From: Mycobacterium angelicum
GTDB taxonomy: Bacteria > Actinomycetota > Actinomycetes > Mycobacteriales > Mycobacteriaceae
DNA length: 64,000 nt
Direction of reading: 5' to 3'
NCBI RefSeq assembly: GCF_002086155.1
Contig: NZ_MVHE01000002.1
Span: 208,236-272,235 of the forward strand
Shown here in pieces: positions 29,623-38,568 of this stretch. Position numbers and translations under genes: made by a program. Each line of letters begins with the position of its first letter. The stretch's first letter is position 1. A model generated the notes under the pieces. It saw only the letters and a program-made list of their open reading frames with translations. It did no database searches and was not told the origin of the DNA.

Positions 29623-30345
29623 ATGGAAAAGGTAATCGCACTATTGCGGCGTGCCGAACCGGACGACCAGTGGTGCGCCCGACAGCGGGGCCCGGTCGCC
29701 GACGCCCTGTTGGAGCTCAGCGTCCCCGGCCTGTCGGTCAATGTTCGCGACGCCGCGGTGCGCCACTCCCTGATGACGTTGACGACCCTGGATCCGCCGG
29801 TGGCCGCGGTGGTGAGCCTGTGGACCCAGCAATGCTATGGCGAACCGATGACGGCAGCGCTGGATCTGCTCGCCGCCGAATGCGAGCGCTTCGCCGCCTA
29901 CCTGGTTACCGAGTCCGTCCCACTGCCCGGTCCGATTCCCGAATATGGTTCTCGCACACCGGGTTTAGCCAATATCGCATTGCTGCGCCGGCCCGCGGAC
30001 CTGGACCAGTCGACCTGGCTGGACCGGTGGCAGCGTGATCACACCCCGGTGGCCATCGAGACGCAGTCGACGTTCGGCTACACCCAGAATTGGGTGGTTC
30101 GGGCGCTCACCGCGGGCGCGCCGGGAATCGCGGCCATCGTCGAAGAGTTGTTTCCTGCGGAAGCGATCACCGATCTCAAAGCCTTCTTCGGTGCCGCCGA
30201 CGACGACGACCTGCAGCACCGGCTCGGCCGGATGGTCGCCAGCACAACTGCATTCGGTGCCAACGAAAACATCGACACCGTCCCAACCAGCCGCTACGTG
30301 TTCAAGACACCTTTTCAGCCGAGCGAGGACCCCGATGAGGACTAG
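29623..30345 (+). CDS. EthD-domain protein
   Basis: A 240-residue protein resembling Rv1874. The second half contains the EthD-type ferredoxin-like segment ALLRRPADLDQSTWLDRWQRDHTPVAIETQSTFGYTQNWVV. The first half looks like a degenerate second copy of the fold. GGAG at 29614-29617, five bases before the ATG at 29623, sets the start; an in-frame ATG at 29605 is less likely. It is followed by an F420-type gene 3 bp later, as in M. tuberculosis. Role unknown. Confidence 0.75.
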   Translation: MEKVIALLRRAEPDDQWCARQRGPVADALLELSVPGLSVNVRDAAVRHSLMTLTTLDPPVAAVVSLWTQQCYGEPMTAALDLLAAECERFAAYLVTESVPLPGPIPEYGSRTPGLANIALLRRPADLDQSTWLDRWQRDHTPVAIETQSTFGYTQNWVVRALTAGAPGIAAIVEELFPAEAITDLKAFFGAADDDDLQHRLGRMVASTTAFGANENIDTVPTSRYVFKTPFQPSEDPDED

Positions 30346-30348
30346 CAC

Positions 30349-30792
30349 ATGACAACTCTCCACGACGCCGTGGCGCTGGCCGCGGGCGAAAGTGGCCTGG
30401 CGGTGGTGTCCACGGTTCGCGCCGACGGAACCGTGCAGGCGTCGCTGGTCAATGTCGGTCTGTTGCCGCACCCGGCCGGGGGAGAGCCGGTCCTCGGCTT
30501 CACCACCTACGGCAAGGTCAAGCTCGCCAATTTGCGGGCGCGCCCCCAACTGGCCGTCACTTTCCGCAAGGGCTGGCAATGGGCGACGGCCGAGGGGCGC
30601 GCCGAGCTGGTCGGCCCCGACGACGAACAGTCCTGGCTGGCCGACGGCGACCAGTTGCGGCTGTTGCTGCGTAGGGTTTTCACCGCGGCGGGCGGTACGC
30701 ACGACAACTGGGACGAGTACGACCGGGTGATGGCCGCCGAACGGCGTGCCGTCGTGCTGATCACGCCAACCCGCGTCTACAGCAACGGCTGA
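30349..30792 (+). CDS. PPOX-class F420-dependent protein
   Basis: A 147-residue split beta-barrel flavin/F420-binding protein, equal in length to Rv1875. It shows LAVVSTVRADGTVQASLVNVG and GFTTYGKVKLANLRARPQLAV, typical of the pyridoxamine-phosphate-oxidase-like F420 family. It probably oxidises or reduces a small molecule with F420. It follows the EthD gene by 3 bp and precedes an enoyl-CoA hydratase by 21 bp, all on the plus strand. Confidence 0.85.
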   Translation: MTTLHDAVALAAGESGLAVVSTVRADGTVQASLVNVGLLPHPAGGEPVLGFTTYGKVKLANLRARPQLAVTFRKGWQWATAEGRAELVGPDDEQSWLADGDQLRLLLRRVFTAAGGTHDNWDEYDRVMAAERRAVVLITPTRVYSNG

Positions 30793-30813
30793 CAAGCGGG
30801 TTAGGCTGCAGCC

Positions 30814-31569
30814 GTGACGCTGCTGATCGACGACGAGAACCGCGTACGCACCCTCACCCTTAACCGGCCCGAGGCGTTGAACGCCTTCAACGAAGCCCTC
30901 TACGACGCCACCGCTGAGGCGCTGTTGGATGCCGCCGGCGATCCAGAGGTCGCCGTGGTACTGCTCACCGGGACCGGCCGCGGCTTCAGTGCCGGCACCG
31001 ATCTGGCCGAGATGCAGGCCCGCATCACCGACCCCGACTTCACCCCGGGCAGGTACGGCTTCCCCGGCTTCATCGACGCGCTGAGCGGTTTCCCCAAACC
31101 GCTGATCTGCGCGGTGAACGGCGTCGGGGTCGGCATCGGGGCCACCATCCTCGGTTATGCCGATCTGGCGTTCATGTCCTCGACCGCGCGGCTGAAATGC
31201 CCGTTCACCAGCTTGGGCGTGGCGCCCGAAGCGGCATCGTCGTATCTGCTGCCGCAGCTGGTGGGGCGTCAGAACGCGGCCTGGTTGCTGATGTCCTCGG
31301 AATGGGTCGATGCCCAGGAAGCGTTGCGGATGGGCCTGGTGTGGCGGGTATGCGATCCCGACACGCTACTGCCTGAGGCTCGCCGGCACGCCGAAATCCT
31401 TGCCACTCGGCCGATTTCGAGCCTGATGGCCGTCAAGCACACGATGGTCGAACCGATCCGTCCGGAGATCGCCGCCGCGACCGCGCGGGAGAACGCGCAT
31501 TTCGCAGAGTTGATGGGCGCGCAGGCCAACGCCGCGGCGTTGGCGGAATTCAGCGAACGGCGCCGCTAA
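30814..31569 (+). CDS. Enoyl-CoA hydratase/isomerase family protein
   Basis: A 251-residue crotonase-fold protein. The oxyanion-hole strands are seen in GRGFSAGTDLAEM and AVNGVGVGIGATILGYADLAFMS. At the second catalytic position the sequence reads LGVAPEAASSYLLPQLVG, the glutamate-containing pattern of isomerase-like members (Dci/EchA). It should act on an acyl-CoA in fatty-acid or branched-acid breakdown. The start is a GTG at 30814. I do not recall it between Rv1875 and bfrA in M. tuberculosis. Confidence 0.87.
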   Translation: MTLLIDDENRVRTLTLNRPEALNAFNEALYDATAEALLDAAGDPEVAVVLLTGTGRGFSAGTDLAEMQARITDPDFTPGRYGFPGFIDALSGFPKPLICAVNGVGVGIGATILGYADLAFMSSTARLKCPFTSLGVAPEAASSYLLPQLVGRQNAAWLLMSSEWVDAQEALRMGLVWRVCDPDTLLPEARRHAEILATRPISSLMAVKHTMVEPIRPEIAAATARENAHFAELMGAQANAAALAEFSERRR

Positions 31570-31577
31570 CGCGGAAT

Positions 31578-31760
31578 CTAACCAGCCGGAGCGGGTTCGA
31601 GCTGAGAAGCCGCCAGGATGGCCCGCAGGGTGCGACGGCAGCGCCCACAGTCACCACCGGCCCCGCAGGCAGCGGCGATCTCCTTCGATGTTGACGCGCC
31701 CCGCGCCACTACATCGCACACGGTCTGGTTGGTGGCGCCCACACACAAGCACACGTACAT
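31578..31760 (-). CDS. bfd: Bacterioferritin-associated ferredoxin (Bfd-like)
   Basis: A 60-residue [2Fe-2S] protein. The cluster ligands are Cys4 and Cys6 (CLC) and Cys38 and Cys41 (CGRC), the C-x-C...C-x2-C spacing of Bfd. In Pseudomonas, Bfd docks on bacterioferritin and reduces its core to release iron. It is divergent from bfrA, with two IdeR boxes 52-94 bp upstream of its ATG, so both genes are likely iron-controlled. The C-terminal tail is poorly conserved. Confidence 0.9.
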   Translation of the reverse strand: MYVCLCVGATNQTVCDVVARGASTSKEIAAACGAGGDCGRCRRTLRAILAASQLEPAPAG

Positions 31761-31811
31761 CAGTGGTCTCCCACCACAGGCACGCGCATCGCCACATTCA
31801 CAGGCCGCATA

Positions 31812-31830
31812 TTAGTGGAGTCTAACCTAA
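31812..31830. promoter_or_regulatory. IdeR iron box 1
   Basis: The 19 bases TTAGTGGAGTCTAACCTAA match 15 of 19 positions of the IdeR/DtxR iron box TTAGGTTAGSCTAACCTAA. The right half-site is perfect. It stands 24 bp from box 2 in the bfd-bfrA divergent region. In M. tuberculosis IdeR with iron activates bfrA through paired boxes; the same is inferred here. Confidence 0.88.
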
Positions 31831-31835
31831 GTTGG

Positions 31836-31854
31836 TTAGCGGAGTCTAACCTAA
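31836..31854. promoter_or_regulatory. IdeR iron box 2
   Basis: TTAGCGGAGTCTAACCTAA differs from box 1 at one base and is in the same orientation. The two form a tandem pair with 24 bp centre to centre, so two IdeR dimer pairs could load side by side. It lies about 194 bp upstream of the bfrA start. The rest of the bfd-bfrA gap (31855-32037) holds the long bfrA leader and no gene. Confidence 0.88.
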
Positions 31855-32047
31855 GTTAACGACCCGGGGCCTGACCTTCACCAGAGCGTGACGCGCCGCA
31901 GCGCCCAACAAACTCGCGCTGACGCCCAATCGCTGCACTAGATTAAGACCGGCACCTAAAGGTGCCGCTACAGCTGCGCATGGTGTGCTCCAGCCCAGCC
32001 CACCTGCTGCGGTTTAACGTGCCAGCCTTCACACCGTAGGAGTGCTC

Positions 32048-32527
32048 ATGCAAGGTGATCCGGACGTTTTGCGCCTACTCAACGAACAACTGACCAGCGA
32101 GCTCACCGCAATCAACCAGTATTTTCTGCATTCCAAGATGCAGGACAACTGGGGCTTCACCGAACTGGCCGAGCACACCCGCGCCGAATCCTTCGACGAA
32201 ATGCGGCACGCCGAAGCAATCACCGACCGCATCTTGTTGCTCGACGGGCTGCCCAACTACCAGCGCATCTTCTCGTTACGCATCGGCCAGACACTGCGCG
32301 AGCAGTTCGAGGCCGATCTGGCGATCGAATACGAGGTGCTGGAGCGCCTCAAGCCGGGAATCATCATGTGCCGCGAGAAGCAGGACAGCACCAGCGCGAT
32401 CCTGCTGGAGAAGATCGTGGCCGACGAGGAATCACACGTCGACTACCTGGAGACCCAGCTGGAGCTGATGGACAAGCTGGGCGAGGAGCTGTACTCGGCG
32501 CAGTGCGTCTCGCGTCCGCCGAGCTGA
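32048..32527 (+). CDS. bfrA: Bacterioferritin A
   Basis: A 159-residue haem-containing ferritin, nearly identical to M. tuberculosis BfrA (Rv1876). The four-helix bundle ferroxidase residues are in LTSELTAINQYFLH, DEMRHAEAITDRILLL and KIVADEESHVDYLE. It stores iron in a 24-mer shell in the cytosol. TAGGAG at 32037-32042 precedes the ATG at 32048. A GTG at 32042 is in frame but unlikely. Regulated by the IdeR boxes upstream. Confidence 0.97.
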   Translation: MQGDPDVLRLLNEQLTSELTAINQYFLHSKMQDNWGFTELAEHTRAESFDEMRHAEAITDRILLLDGLPNYQRIFSLRIGQTLREQFEADLAIEYEVLERLKPGIIMCREKQDSTSAILLEKIVADEESHVDYLETQLELMDKLGEELYSAQCVSRPPS

Positions 32528-32610
32528 CGCCGGCCGCCGGCAGTTAAAATCCGGCCGGACGGGGTAACCCAAGGCACCCGATAGCATCGGACGCCGATGG
32601 GAAGGCAGCG

Positions 32611-34689
32611 ATGACACGCCCGGGACCAGCGGTCGCTCCAGCTACCTCCGCGGAATTGGCGCCCAGCGCCCGCATCAGCCCACAACGGCGCAACTTCATC
32701 TTCGTCGCGATCCTGCTCGGCATGCTGCTCGCGGCGCTGGACCAGACGATCGTCGCCACCGCCCTGCCGACCATCGTCGCCGACCTCGGCGACGCCGGCC
32801 GTCAGTCGTGGGTGGTCACCAGCTACCTACTGGCGTCGACGATCGTCACCGCGCTGGTCGGCAAACTCGGCGACCTGTTCGGACGTAAGCGGGTGTTCCA
32901 GGCGGCGATCGTGTTCTTCGTCGCCGGGTCGGTGCTGTGCGGGCTGGCCCAGTCGATGGCCATGCTGGTCGGCGCCCGGGCACTGCAAGGCATCGGCGGC
33001 GGCGGCATCACGGTGACGGCGAGCGCGCTGATCGGCGAGGTCGTCCCGCTTCGGGAGCGGGGCCGCTATCAGGGGATTCTGGGTGCGGTGTTCGGCGTCA
33101 CCACGGTGGTCGGCCCGCTGCTGGGCGGCTACTTCACCGATTACCTCACCTGGCGCTGGGCGTTCTGGATCAACCTCCCGGTCTCGGTGCTGGTGATTTT
33201 CGTGGCGGCCGCCGCGATTCCGGCGGTGACGGCGTCCAGCAAGCCGGTGATCGACTATGCGGGCATCGTGTTCATCGGTCTCGGCGCGACCGGCCTGACC
33301 CTGGCCACCAGCTGGGGCGGCACCCTGTACCCGTGGGGATCGGCGACGATCATCGGCCTTTTCGTCGCAGCAGCGGCGGCACTGTGCGTATTCGTGTGGG
33401 CGGAAAAGCGTGCCGCCGAACCGATTTTGCCCATCCGGCTGTTCGGCGGCCCGGTATTCACCGTCTGCTGTGCGCTTTCGTTTGTGGTGGGTTTCGCGAT
33501 GCTGGGCGCGATGACGTTCCTGCCGACCTACATGCAGTACGTGGACGGCGTTTCGGCCACTACGTCGGGCCTGCGCACACTCCCGATGGTGGTGGGCATG
33601 CTGATCACCTCGACCGGCAGCGGCTCCCTGGTCGGCCGCACCGGCCGGTACAAGATCTTCCCGGTAACCGGCACGGCCTTGATGGGCATCGCGTTCCTGT
33701 TGATGTCGCGGATGGACGTGTCCACTTCGGCGCTGCTGCAATCGCTGTACCTGTTCATCCTGGGCGCCGGTATCGGCCTGTCCATGCAGGTGCTGGTGCT
33801 CATCGTGCAGAACACCTCGAATTTCGAGGACCTCGGTGTGGCGACCTCGGGTGTGACGTTCTTCCGCACGATCGGAAGTTCGTTCGGCGCGGCGATCTTC
33901 GGTTCGCTGTTCGGCAACTTCCTCGACGAGAGATTGGGGCGTGCGCTGGCGGCCAGCGGCGCGCCGCCGGACGCGGTCAGCTCCCCGGGGGCCTTGCACC
34001 GGCAGCCCGCGGCCGTGGCGGCGCCGATCGTGCAGGCCTATGCCGAGTCGCTGACCCAGGTGTTCCTGTGGGCCGCCCCGGTCGCCGCGGTCGGGTTCGT
34101 GCTGGCGCTGTTTCTGCGCGAGGTCCCGCTGCGCGACATCCACAACAGCGCGGTCGACCTCGGCGACGGGTTCGGCATGCCGAGCACCGACACACCGGAG
34201 CGACTGCTGGAAAACGCCATCATGCGCATGTTGCGCGGCGATCCGGGTGTGCGCCTGCGCAGCATCGCCCTGCGCCCCGATTGTCAGCTCGACGTCGCCG
34301 GCCTGTGGGGGCTGTTGCGCATCAACCGCTACGGACAGTTCTTCGGCACGGCCCGGCTCACCGATATCGGCGACCATCTGCGGGTGCCGTTCGAAGTCCT
34401 CGAACCCACCTTTGCCCGGTTGGTCGCCGGCGGCTACGCGGTGCGTGACGGCGACGAGATGTGGCTGACGCCGACGGGGGTCCAACAGGTCAACTACGTG
34501 TACTCGCTGTTGTTGGGATGGATCGTCGACAAGTTGTCCCGCTCGGCCAGTTCCGCGGGTCGGCCGGATCGCCACGAGGTCGAAGCCGCCTTGCAGCGCG
34601 TCGCGTATCGTGTTCTGACTCAACGTGATTGGCACGACGAACGCCCGACATTGACCGCGCCGCGAGCGGCCGTAGCCCAGCACAGCTAG
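32611..34689 (+). CDS. DHA2-family MFS exporter with C-terminal winged-helix domain
   Basis: A 692-residue protein resembling Rv1877. The first 510 residues form a 14-span DHA2 drug:H+ antiporter with LDQTIVATALPTIVADLG, GKLGDLFGRKRVFQ (motif A) and GPLLGGYFTDYLTWRWAFWINLP (motif C region). The last 150 residues are soluble: LLRINRYGQFFGTARLTDIGDHLRVPFEVLEPTFARLVAGGYAVRDGDEMWLTPTG reads as a MarR-like winged helix. A transporter fused to a DNA-binding-type domain is unusual. Start is the ATG at 32611. The substrate is unknown. Confidence 0.87.
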   Translation: MTRPGPAVAPATSAELAPSARISPQRRNFIFVAILLGMLLAALDQTIVATALPTIVADLGDAGRQSWVVTSYLLASTIVTALVGKLGDLFGRKRVFQAAIVFFVAGSVLCGLAQSMAMLVGARALQGIGGGGITVTASALIGEVVPLRERGRYQGILGAVFGVTTVVGPLLGGYFTDYLTWRWAFWINLPVSVLVIFVAAAAIPAVTASSKPVIDYAGIVFIGLGATGLTLATSWGGTLYPWGSATIIGLFVAAAAALCVFVWAEKRAAEPILPIRLFGGPVFTVCCALSFVVGFAMLGAMTFLPTYMQYVDGVSATTSGLRTLPMVVGMLITSTGSGSLVGRTGRYKIFPVTGTALMGIAFLLMSRMDVSTSALLQSLYLFILGAGIGLSMQVLVLIVQNTSNFEDLGVATSGVTFFRTIGSSFGAAIFGSLFGNFLDERLGRALAASGAPPDAVSSPGALHRQPAAVAAPIVQAYAESLTQVFLWAAPVAAVGFVLALFLREVPLRDIHNSAVDLGDGFGMPSTDTPERLLENAIMRMLRGDPGVRLRSIALRPDCQLDVAGLWGLLRINRYGQFFGTARLTDIGDHLRVPFEVLEPTFARLVAGGYAVRDGDEMWLTPTGVQQVNYVYSLLLGWIVDKLSRSASSAGRPDRHEVEAALQRVAYRVLTQRDWHDERPTLTAPRAAVAQHS

Positions 34690-34719
34690 CGACGTTCCGC
34701 CGGGGCGTACCATCACGCC

Positions 34720-35214
34720 ATGAGCCGAATCGGAACATTCGCCGACGACGACGTCTACGGCTGGGTCATGAAATCCCCGGACCTAGGCGGGGCGATCGCC
34801 AACTTCAGTCAGATGGTCTACACCAAAAATCGGCTGCCACTGCGCACCCGCGAGCTGGCGCGGGCGGTGATCGCCGACGCCAACGAATGCATCGTTTGCG
34901 CCAACACCCGTGACGCCGACGGACCCGCCGCCGGCGTCGACGAAGAGCTGTATGAGCACGCCACGCAGTGGCGCACCTGGCCCGGCTACAGCGAACAGGA
35001 GCGGCTGGCAGCCGAATTCGCTTACCGGTTCGCCACCGAGCACACCGCCCTGCGCGACGACGAAGACTTCTGGAGCCGGTGCAGCGCGCAGTTCTCCGAG
35101 GAATTGCTCGCAGACCTTGCGCTGTCCTGCGCCCTGTGGGTAGGCATGGGCCGGGTGTTGCGCACCCTTGATATCGGCCAGGCCTGCAAGCTGACGCTGC
35201 CCAGCCGCGCATAG
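34720..35214 (+). CDS. Carboxymuconolactone decarboxylase/AhpD-like protein
   Basis: A 164-residue all-helical protein. The redox-type CxxC in DANECIVCANTRD matches the AhpD-like CMD fold, in which the two cysteines and nearby glutamate give peroxidase or disulphide-reductase activity. No AhpC gene is adjacent. It starts 31 bp after the exporter stop and precedes glnA3 by 14 bp. Function is probably oxidative-stress or decarboxylase-like; the substrate is unknown. Confidence 0.83.
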   Translation: MSRIGTFADDDVYGWVMKSPDLGGAIANFSQMVYTKNRLPLRTRELARAVIADANECIVCANTRDADGPAAGVDEELYEHATQWRTWPGYSEQERLAAEFAYRFATEHTALRDDEDFWSRCSAQFSEELLADLALSCALWVGMGRVLRTLDIGQACKLTLPSRA

Positions 35215-35228
35215 ACGCCAGAGAGGCC

Positions 35229-36580
35229 GTGACCGTCACACCGCTTGCCGCCGCGGCAATCGCCCAATTGGAGGCAGCGGGCGTCGACACCGTAATCGGA
35301 ACCGTCATGAACCCCGCCGGGCTCACGCACGCAAAGCCGTGCCGATCCGCCGGACCAACACGTTCGCCGATCCCGGTCTGGGGGCCAGTCCTTCTTGGCA
35401 CGCGTTTGCCATCGATCAGACCGGTATCGCTTTCACCGAGGAAATCGGGGTGGTCGGGGATCAGCGGGTGCGGATCGATCTGTCGGCGTTGCGCATCATC
35501 GGCGACGGGCTGGCGTGGGCGCCTGCGGCATTCTTCCAACAAGACGGCTCACCGGTAGCCATGTGCGGACGCGGCACCCTAGGGCGCGTCGAGGCCGTGC
35601 TCGCCGAGGCCGGGATCGACGCGATGATCGGCCACGAGGTCGAATTTGTGCTGGTCGGTCCCGACGGGGGCAGGCTGCCCTCGACGCTGTGGGCACAGTA
35701 CGGCCTGGCCGGTGTGCTCGAGCATGAGGCATTCATCCGCGACGTGATTACCTCGGCCGCGACCGCCGGCGTTGCGATCGAGCAGTTTCACCCCGAGTAC
35801 GGTGCCAACCAATTTGAGCTCTCGTTGGCTCCGCTGGCACCGTTGGCCGCAGCCGACCAACTGGTCCTGACCCGGCTCATCGTCGGTCGCGCCGCGCGCC
35901 GTCACGGACTACGTGTCAGCCTGTCACCGGCGCCGTTCGCTGGCGATGTCGGATCCGGTGCCCACCAGCACATTTCATTGACCACCCCGGACGGCCCGCT
36001 GTTCTCCGGCGGCACCGGTCCCGCTGGCATGACACCGGCCGGAGCGTCGGCGGTGGCGGGATTGCTCAGGGGACTTCCGGAAGCGCAGGGCATCTTGTGC
36101 GGATCCGTCGTGTCAGGTTTGCGCATGCAGCCTGGCAACTGGGCCGGGGCCTATGTGTGCTGGGGCACCGAAAACCGGGAAGCGGCAGTGCGTTTCATCC
36201 CTGCCAGCCCAGCAAATCCGCATGGGGCCAATGTTGAAGTAAAAGTGATCGACCCGTCGGCAAACCCGTACTACGCGTCGGCCACCATCCTGGGGCTCGC
36301 TCTCGACGGAATCAGGACCGAAGCGGCGTTGCCGCCGGAAACGACGAAAGATCCGGGACGGCTTTCCGAGGACGACCTGGCTCGAGCCGGCATCATGTGT
36401 CTGTCGGAGTCGCAAATCAAAGCAATTTCCACACTTGGCAATTCAAAGCTCTTGCGCGAGATACTCGGTGACCCAGTTGTCGACATGGTCGTCGCGGTCC
36501 GCCGTCTAGAGCATGACCGCTACAACGAATTCGGTCCCGACCACTTGACTGACCAGTTCCGGATGGCCTGGAGCCTGTGA
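35229..36580 (+). pseudogene. glnA3: Glutamine synthetase-like GlnA3, frameshifted near codon 36
   Basis: Codons 1-36 from the GTG at 35229 (VTVTPLAAAAIAQLEAAGVDTVIG to THAK) match the GlnA3 N-terminus of M. tuberculosis (Rv1878). The continuation VPIRRTNTFADPGLG is in the next frame from 35339. One base is missing at about 35336-35338: GCAAAG-CCGTG would read on correctly as GCA AAG xCC GTG. The rest is intact to the TGA, with HEVEFVLVG, GAHQHISL and NREAAVRFIP. Actinobacterial GlnA3 acts in polyamine glutamylation rather than glutamine synthesis. Either the gene is dead, translation starts at 35339, or the consensus has an error. Confidence 0.82.
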
Positions 36581-37713
36581 CGGGACCGGCTGCGACGGCC
36601 GAATCCGCGCTGGCCCAACACATCAGCGCGGTGTCGCTCATCGATCAGCACGTGCACGGCTGCTGGTTGACGCCGGGGGACCGGCGGCGCTTCGAGAACG
36701 CGCTCAACGAGGCCAACACCGAGCCGCTTGCCGAATTCGATTCCGGCTTCGACTCGCAGCTGGGCTTCGCGGTGCGCAATCATTGCAGCCAGGTCCTGGG
36801 ATTGCCCAGACACACTGATCCGCAAGACTATTGGCAACGCCGCAGCCAGTTCAGCGAGGTCGAGTTGGCCCGGCTGTTCCTCCGTGCCGCCGGTGTGTCG
36901 AGGTGGCTGTTCGATACCGGAATCGCTGGCGACACAACCGATCTCGCCACATTGCGCGATCTGTCCGGAAGCCGGGCCGCGGAGGTGGTCCGGCTCGAGC
37001 AGGTCGCCGAGCAGGCCGCGCAGGCACCGGGCGACTACGTCACCGCATTCGATGCAATCCTGCGCCGGCGCATGGTCACCGCGGTCGGTACCAAGTCGAT
37101 CCTGGCCTACCGGGGCGGGTTCGAGGGCGATCTGACCGAACCGCCGGCGGCGCAAGTCGCCGAGGCGGCCCAGCGCTGGCGCGACGACGGCGGCACCCGG
37201 CTGCGCGACCGGGTGCTGCTGCGTTTCGGGTTGCATCAGGCGCTGCGGCTGGGCAAGCCACTGCAGTTGCATGTCGGGTTCGGCGACCGGGACTGCGATC
37301 TGCACCGGACCAACCCGCTGTTGCTGCTCGATTTTCTGCGGCAATCCGGGGATACCCCGATCGTGCTGCTGCACTGCTATCCCTACGAGCGCGAAGCCGG
37401 CTACCTTGCGCAGGCGTTCAACAACGTCTACGTCGACTGCGGGTTGAGCGTGAACCACCTCGGAGCACGGGCACCGGCGTTTTTGGCCAGGCTGCTCGAG
37501 CTGGCCCCGTTCCGCAAGATCGTGTACTCCTCGGACGGGTTCGGCCCGGCCGAACTGCACTATCTCGGTGCGGCATTGTGGCGCAACGGTATTCATCGTG
37601 TGCTTGGCGAGTTTGTGGCCAGTGGCGACTGGAGTGAAGGCGACGCCATTCGGGTGGTCGATCTGATCGCCCACGACAATGCCGCCCGCATTTACGCGTT
37701 TGACTCCGGGTAA
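36577..37713 (+). CDS. Metal-dependent amidohydrolase
   Basis: A 378-residue TIM-barrel amidohydrolase, equal in length to Rv1879. The metal motif is DQHVH near the start; LQLHVGFGDRDCDLH, VLLHCYPYEREAGYLA and YSSDGFG supply the later His/Asp ligands. The start GTG overlaps the glnA3 stop by 4 bp, so the two were translationally coupled. This supports a joint role in breakdown of glutamylated amines (inference: GlnA3 adds glutamate and an amidohydrolase removes it). Confidence 0.87.
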   Translation: MTGPAATAESALAQHISAVSLIDQHVHGCWLTPGDRRRFENALNEANTEPLAEFDSGFDSQLGFAVRNHCSQVLGLPRHTDPQDYWQRRSQFSEVELARLFLRAAGVSRWLFDTGIAGDTTDLATLRDLSGSRAAEVVRLEQVAEQAAQAPGDYVTAFDAILRRRMVTAVGTKSILAYRGGFEGDLTEPPAAQVAEAAQRWRDDGGTRLRDRVLLRFGLHQALRLGKPLQLHVGFGDRDCDLHRTNPLLLLDFLRQSGDTPIVLLHCYPYEREAGYLAQAFNNVYVDCGLSVNHLGARAPAFLARLLELAPFRKIVYSSDGFGPAELHYLGAALWRNGIHRVLGEFVASGDWSEGDAIRVVDLIAHDNAARIYAFDSG

Positions 37714-37734
37714 CACCGGGGTATATAGGCGGTT

Positions 37735-38568
37735 ATGGGAGCCCTCGGGGATGCCTTGAACTGGGCGCGGACGCAGGTCGTCTCGCGAGTGCCCAAGGCT
37801 GACCTCGACCAGCGGGACCCTGACTACATCCGCGACCAGCTGCCCGGCACCTGGCTACTGGCGTCACTGTACTTCCGGGCCGATGTGCGAGGCATGGACC
37901 GAATTCCGGCCGAGGGCCCGGTGCTGCTGGTCGGCAACCACAGCGGCGGCAACGTGCCACCCGACACGTTCGTGTTCACCCTGGCGTTCTGTTCGTACTT
38001 CGGGGTCGAGCGGCCCTTCTATCAATTGGCCCACAACCTGGTGGTGTCGGCGCCGCCGCTGGGCTGGCTGCGCAAGTTCGGCACCGTCGCGGCCAACCAC
38101 GAAAACGCCCGGCTCGCATTGGATTCCGGGGCCGCGCTGCTGGTCTATCCCGGCGGCGACTACGAAGTCTTCCGCCCGTCCTGGGAGCGCCACCAGGTCG
38201 ACTTCGGCGGGCGCAAGGGATACGTGCGCCTGGCCCGCGACGCCGGTGTCCCGATCGTGCCGGTGGCCAGCGTCGGCGGCCAGGAGAGCGCGCTGTTCCT
38301 GAACCGCGGGCAATGGCTGGCCAAGCTGCTGATGGCCGACAAGCTGCTCCGGCTCAAGAGCATCCCGATCTCGCTGGCCTTGCCGTGGGGTCTCAACATC
38401 AGCGACCTGGCCGGTCACATACCGCTGCCCACCAAGATCGTGATCGAAGTGCAGGACCCCATCGAGGTCGACGGGGATGATCAGGCGGTGCACGACAAGG
38501 TGATGGAAAGTCTGCAGGGCGGCGTCGACCGTCTGGCCGCCGAACGGCGATTCCCGGTGATCGGCTGA
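37735..38568 (+). CDS. PlsC-like lysophospholipid acyltransferase family protein
   Basis: A 277-residue glycerolipid acyltransferase-fold protein. The acceptor motif is GNHSGGNVPPDTFVF and the later motif LLVYPGGDYEVFRPSW corresponds to the conserved P/G loop of LPLAT proteins. No signal peptide; a weak hydrophobic segment suggests membrane contact. Its TGA overlaps the ATG of the SRPBCC gene (TGATG), so the pair is coupled. It marks the start of the 18-kb block absent from the M. tuberculosis gene order between Rv1879 and cyp140. Confidence 0.85.
   Translation: MGALGDALNWARTQVVSRVPKADLDQRDPDYIRDQLPGTWLLASLYFRADVRGMDRIPAEGPVLLVGNHSGGNVPPDTFVFTLAFCSYFGVERPFYQLAHNLVVSAPPLGWLRKFGTVAANHENARLALDSGAALLVYPGGDYEVFRPSWERHQVDFGGRKGYVRLARDAGVPIVPVASVGGQESALFLNRGQWLAKLLMADKLLRLKSIPISLALPWGLNISDLAGHIPLPTKIVIEVQDPIEVDGDDQAVHDKVMESLQGGVDRLAAERRFPVIG

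Noticed and set aside
32827..34716. 629-codon minus-strand frame opposite the MFS exporter
   Set aside because: The plus-strand exporter is unmistakable; the antisense product is Arg/Gln/His-rich without domains.
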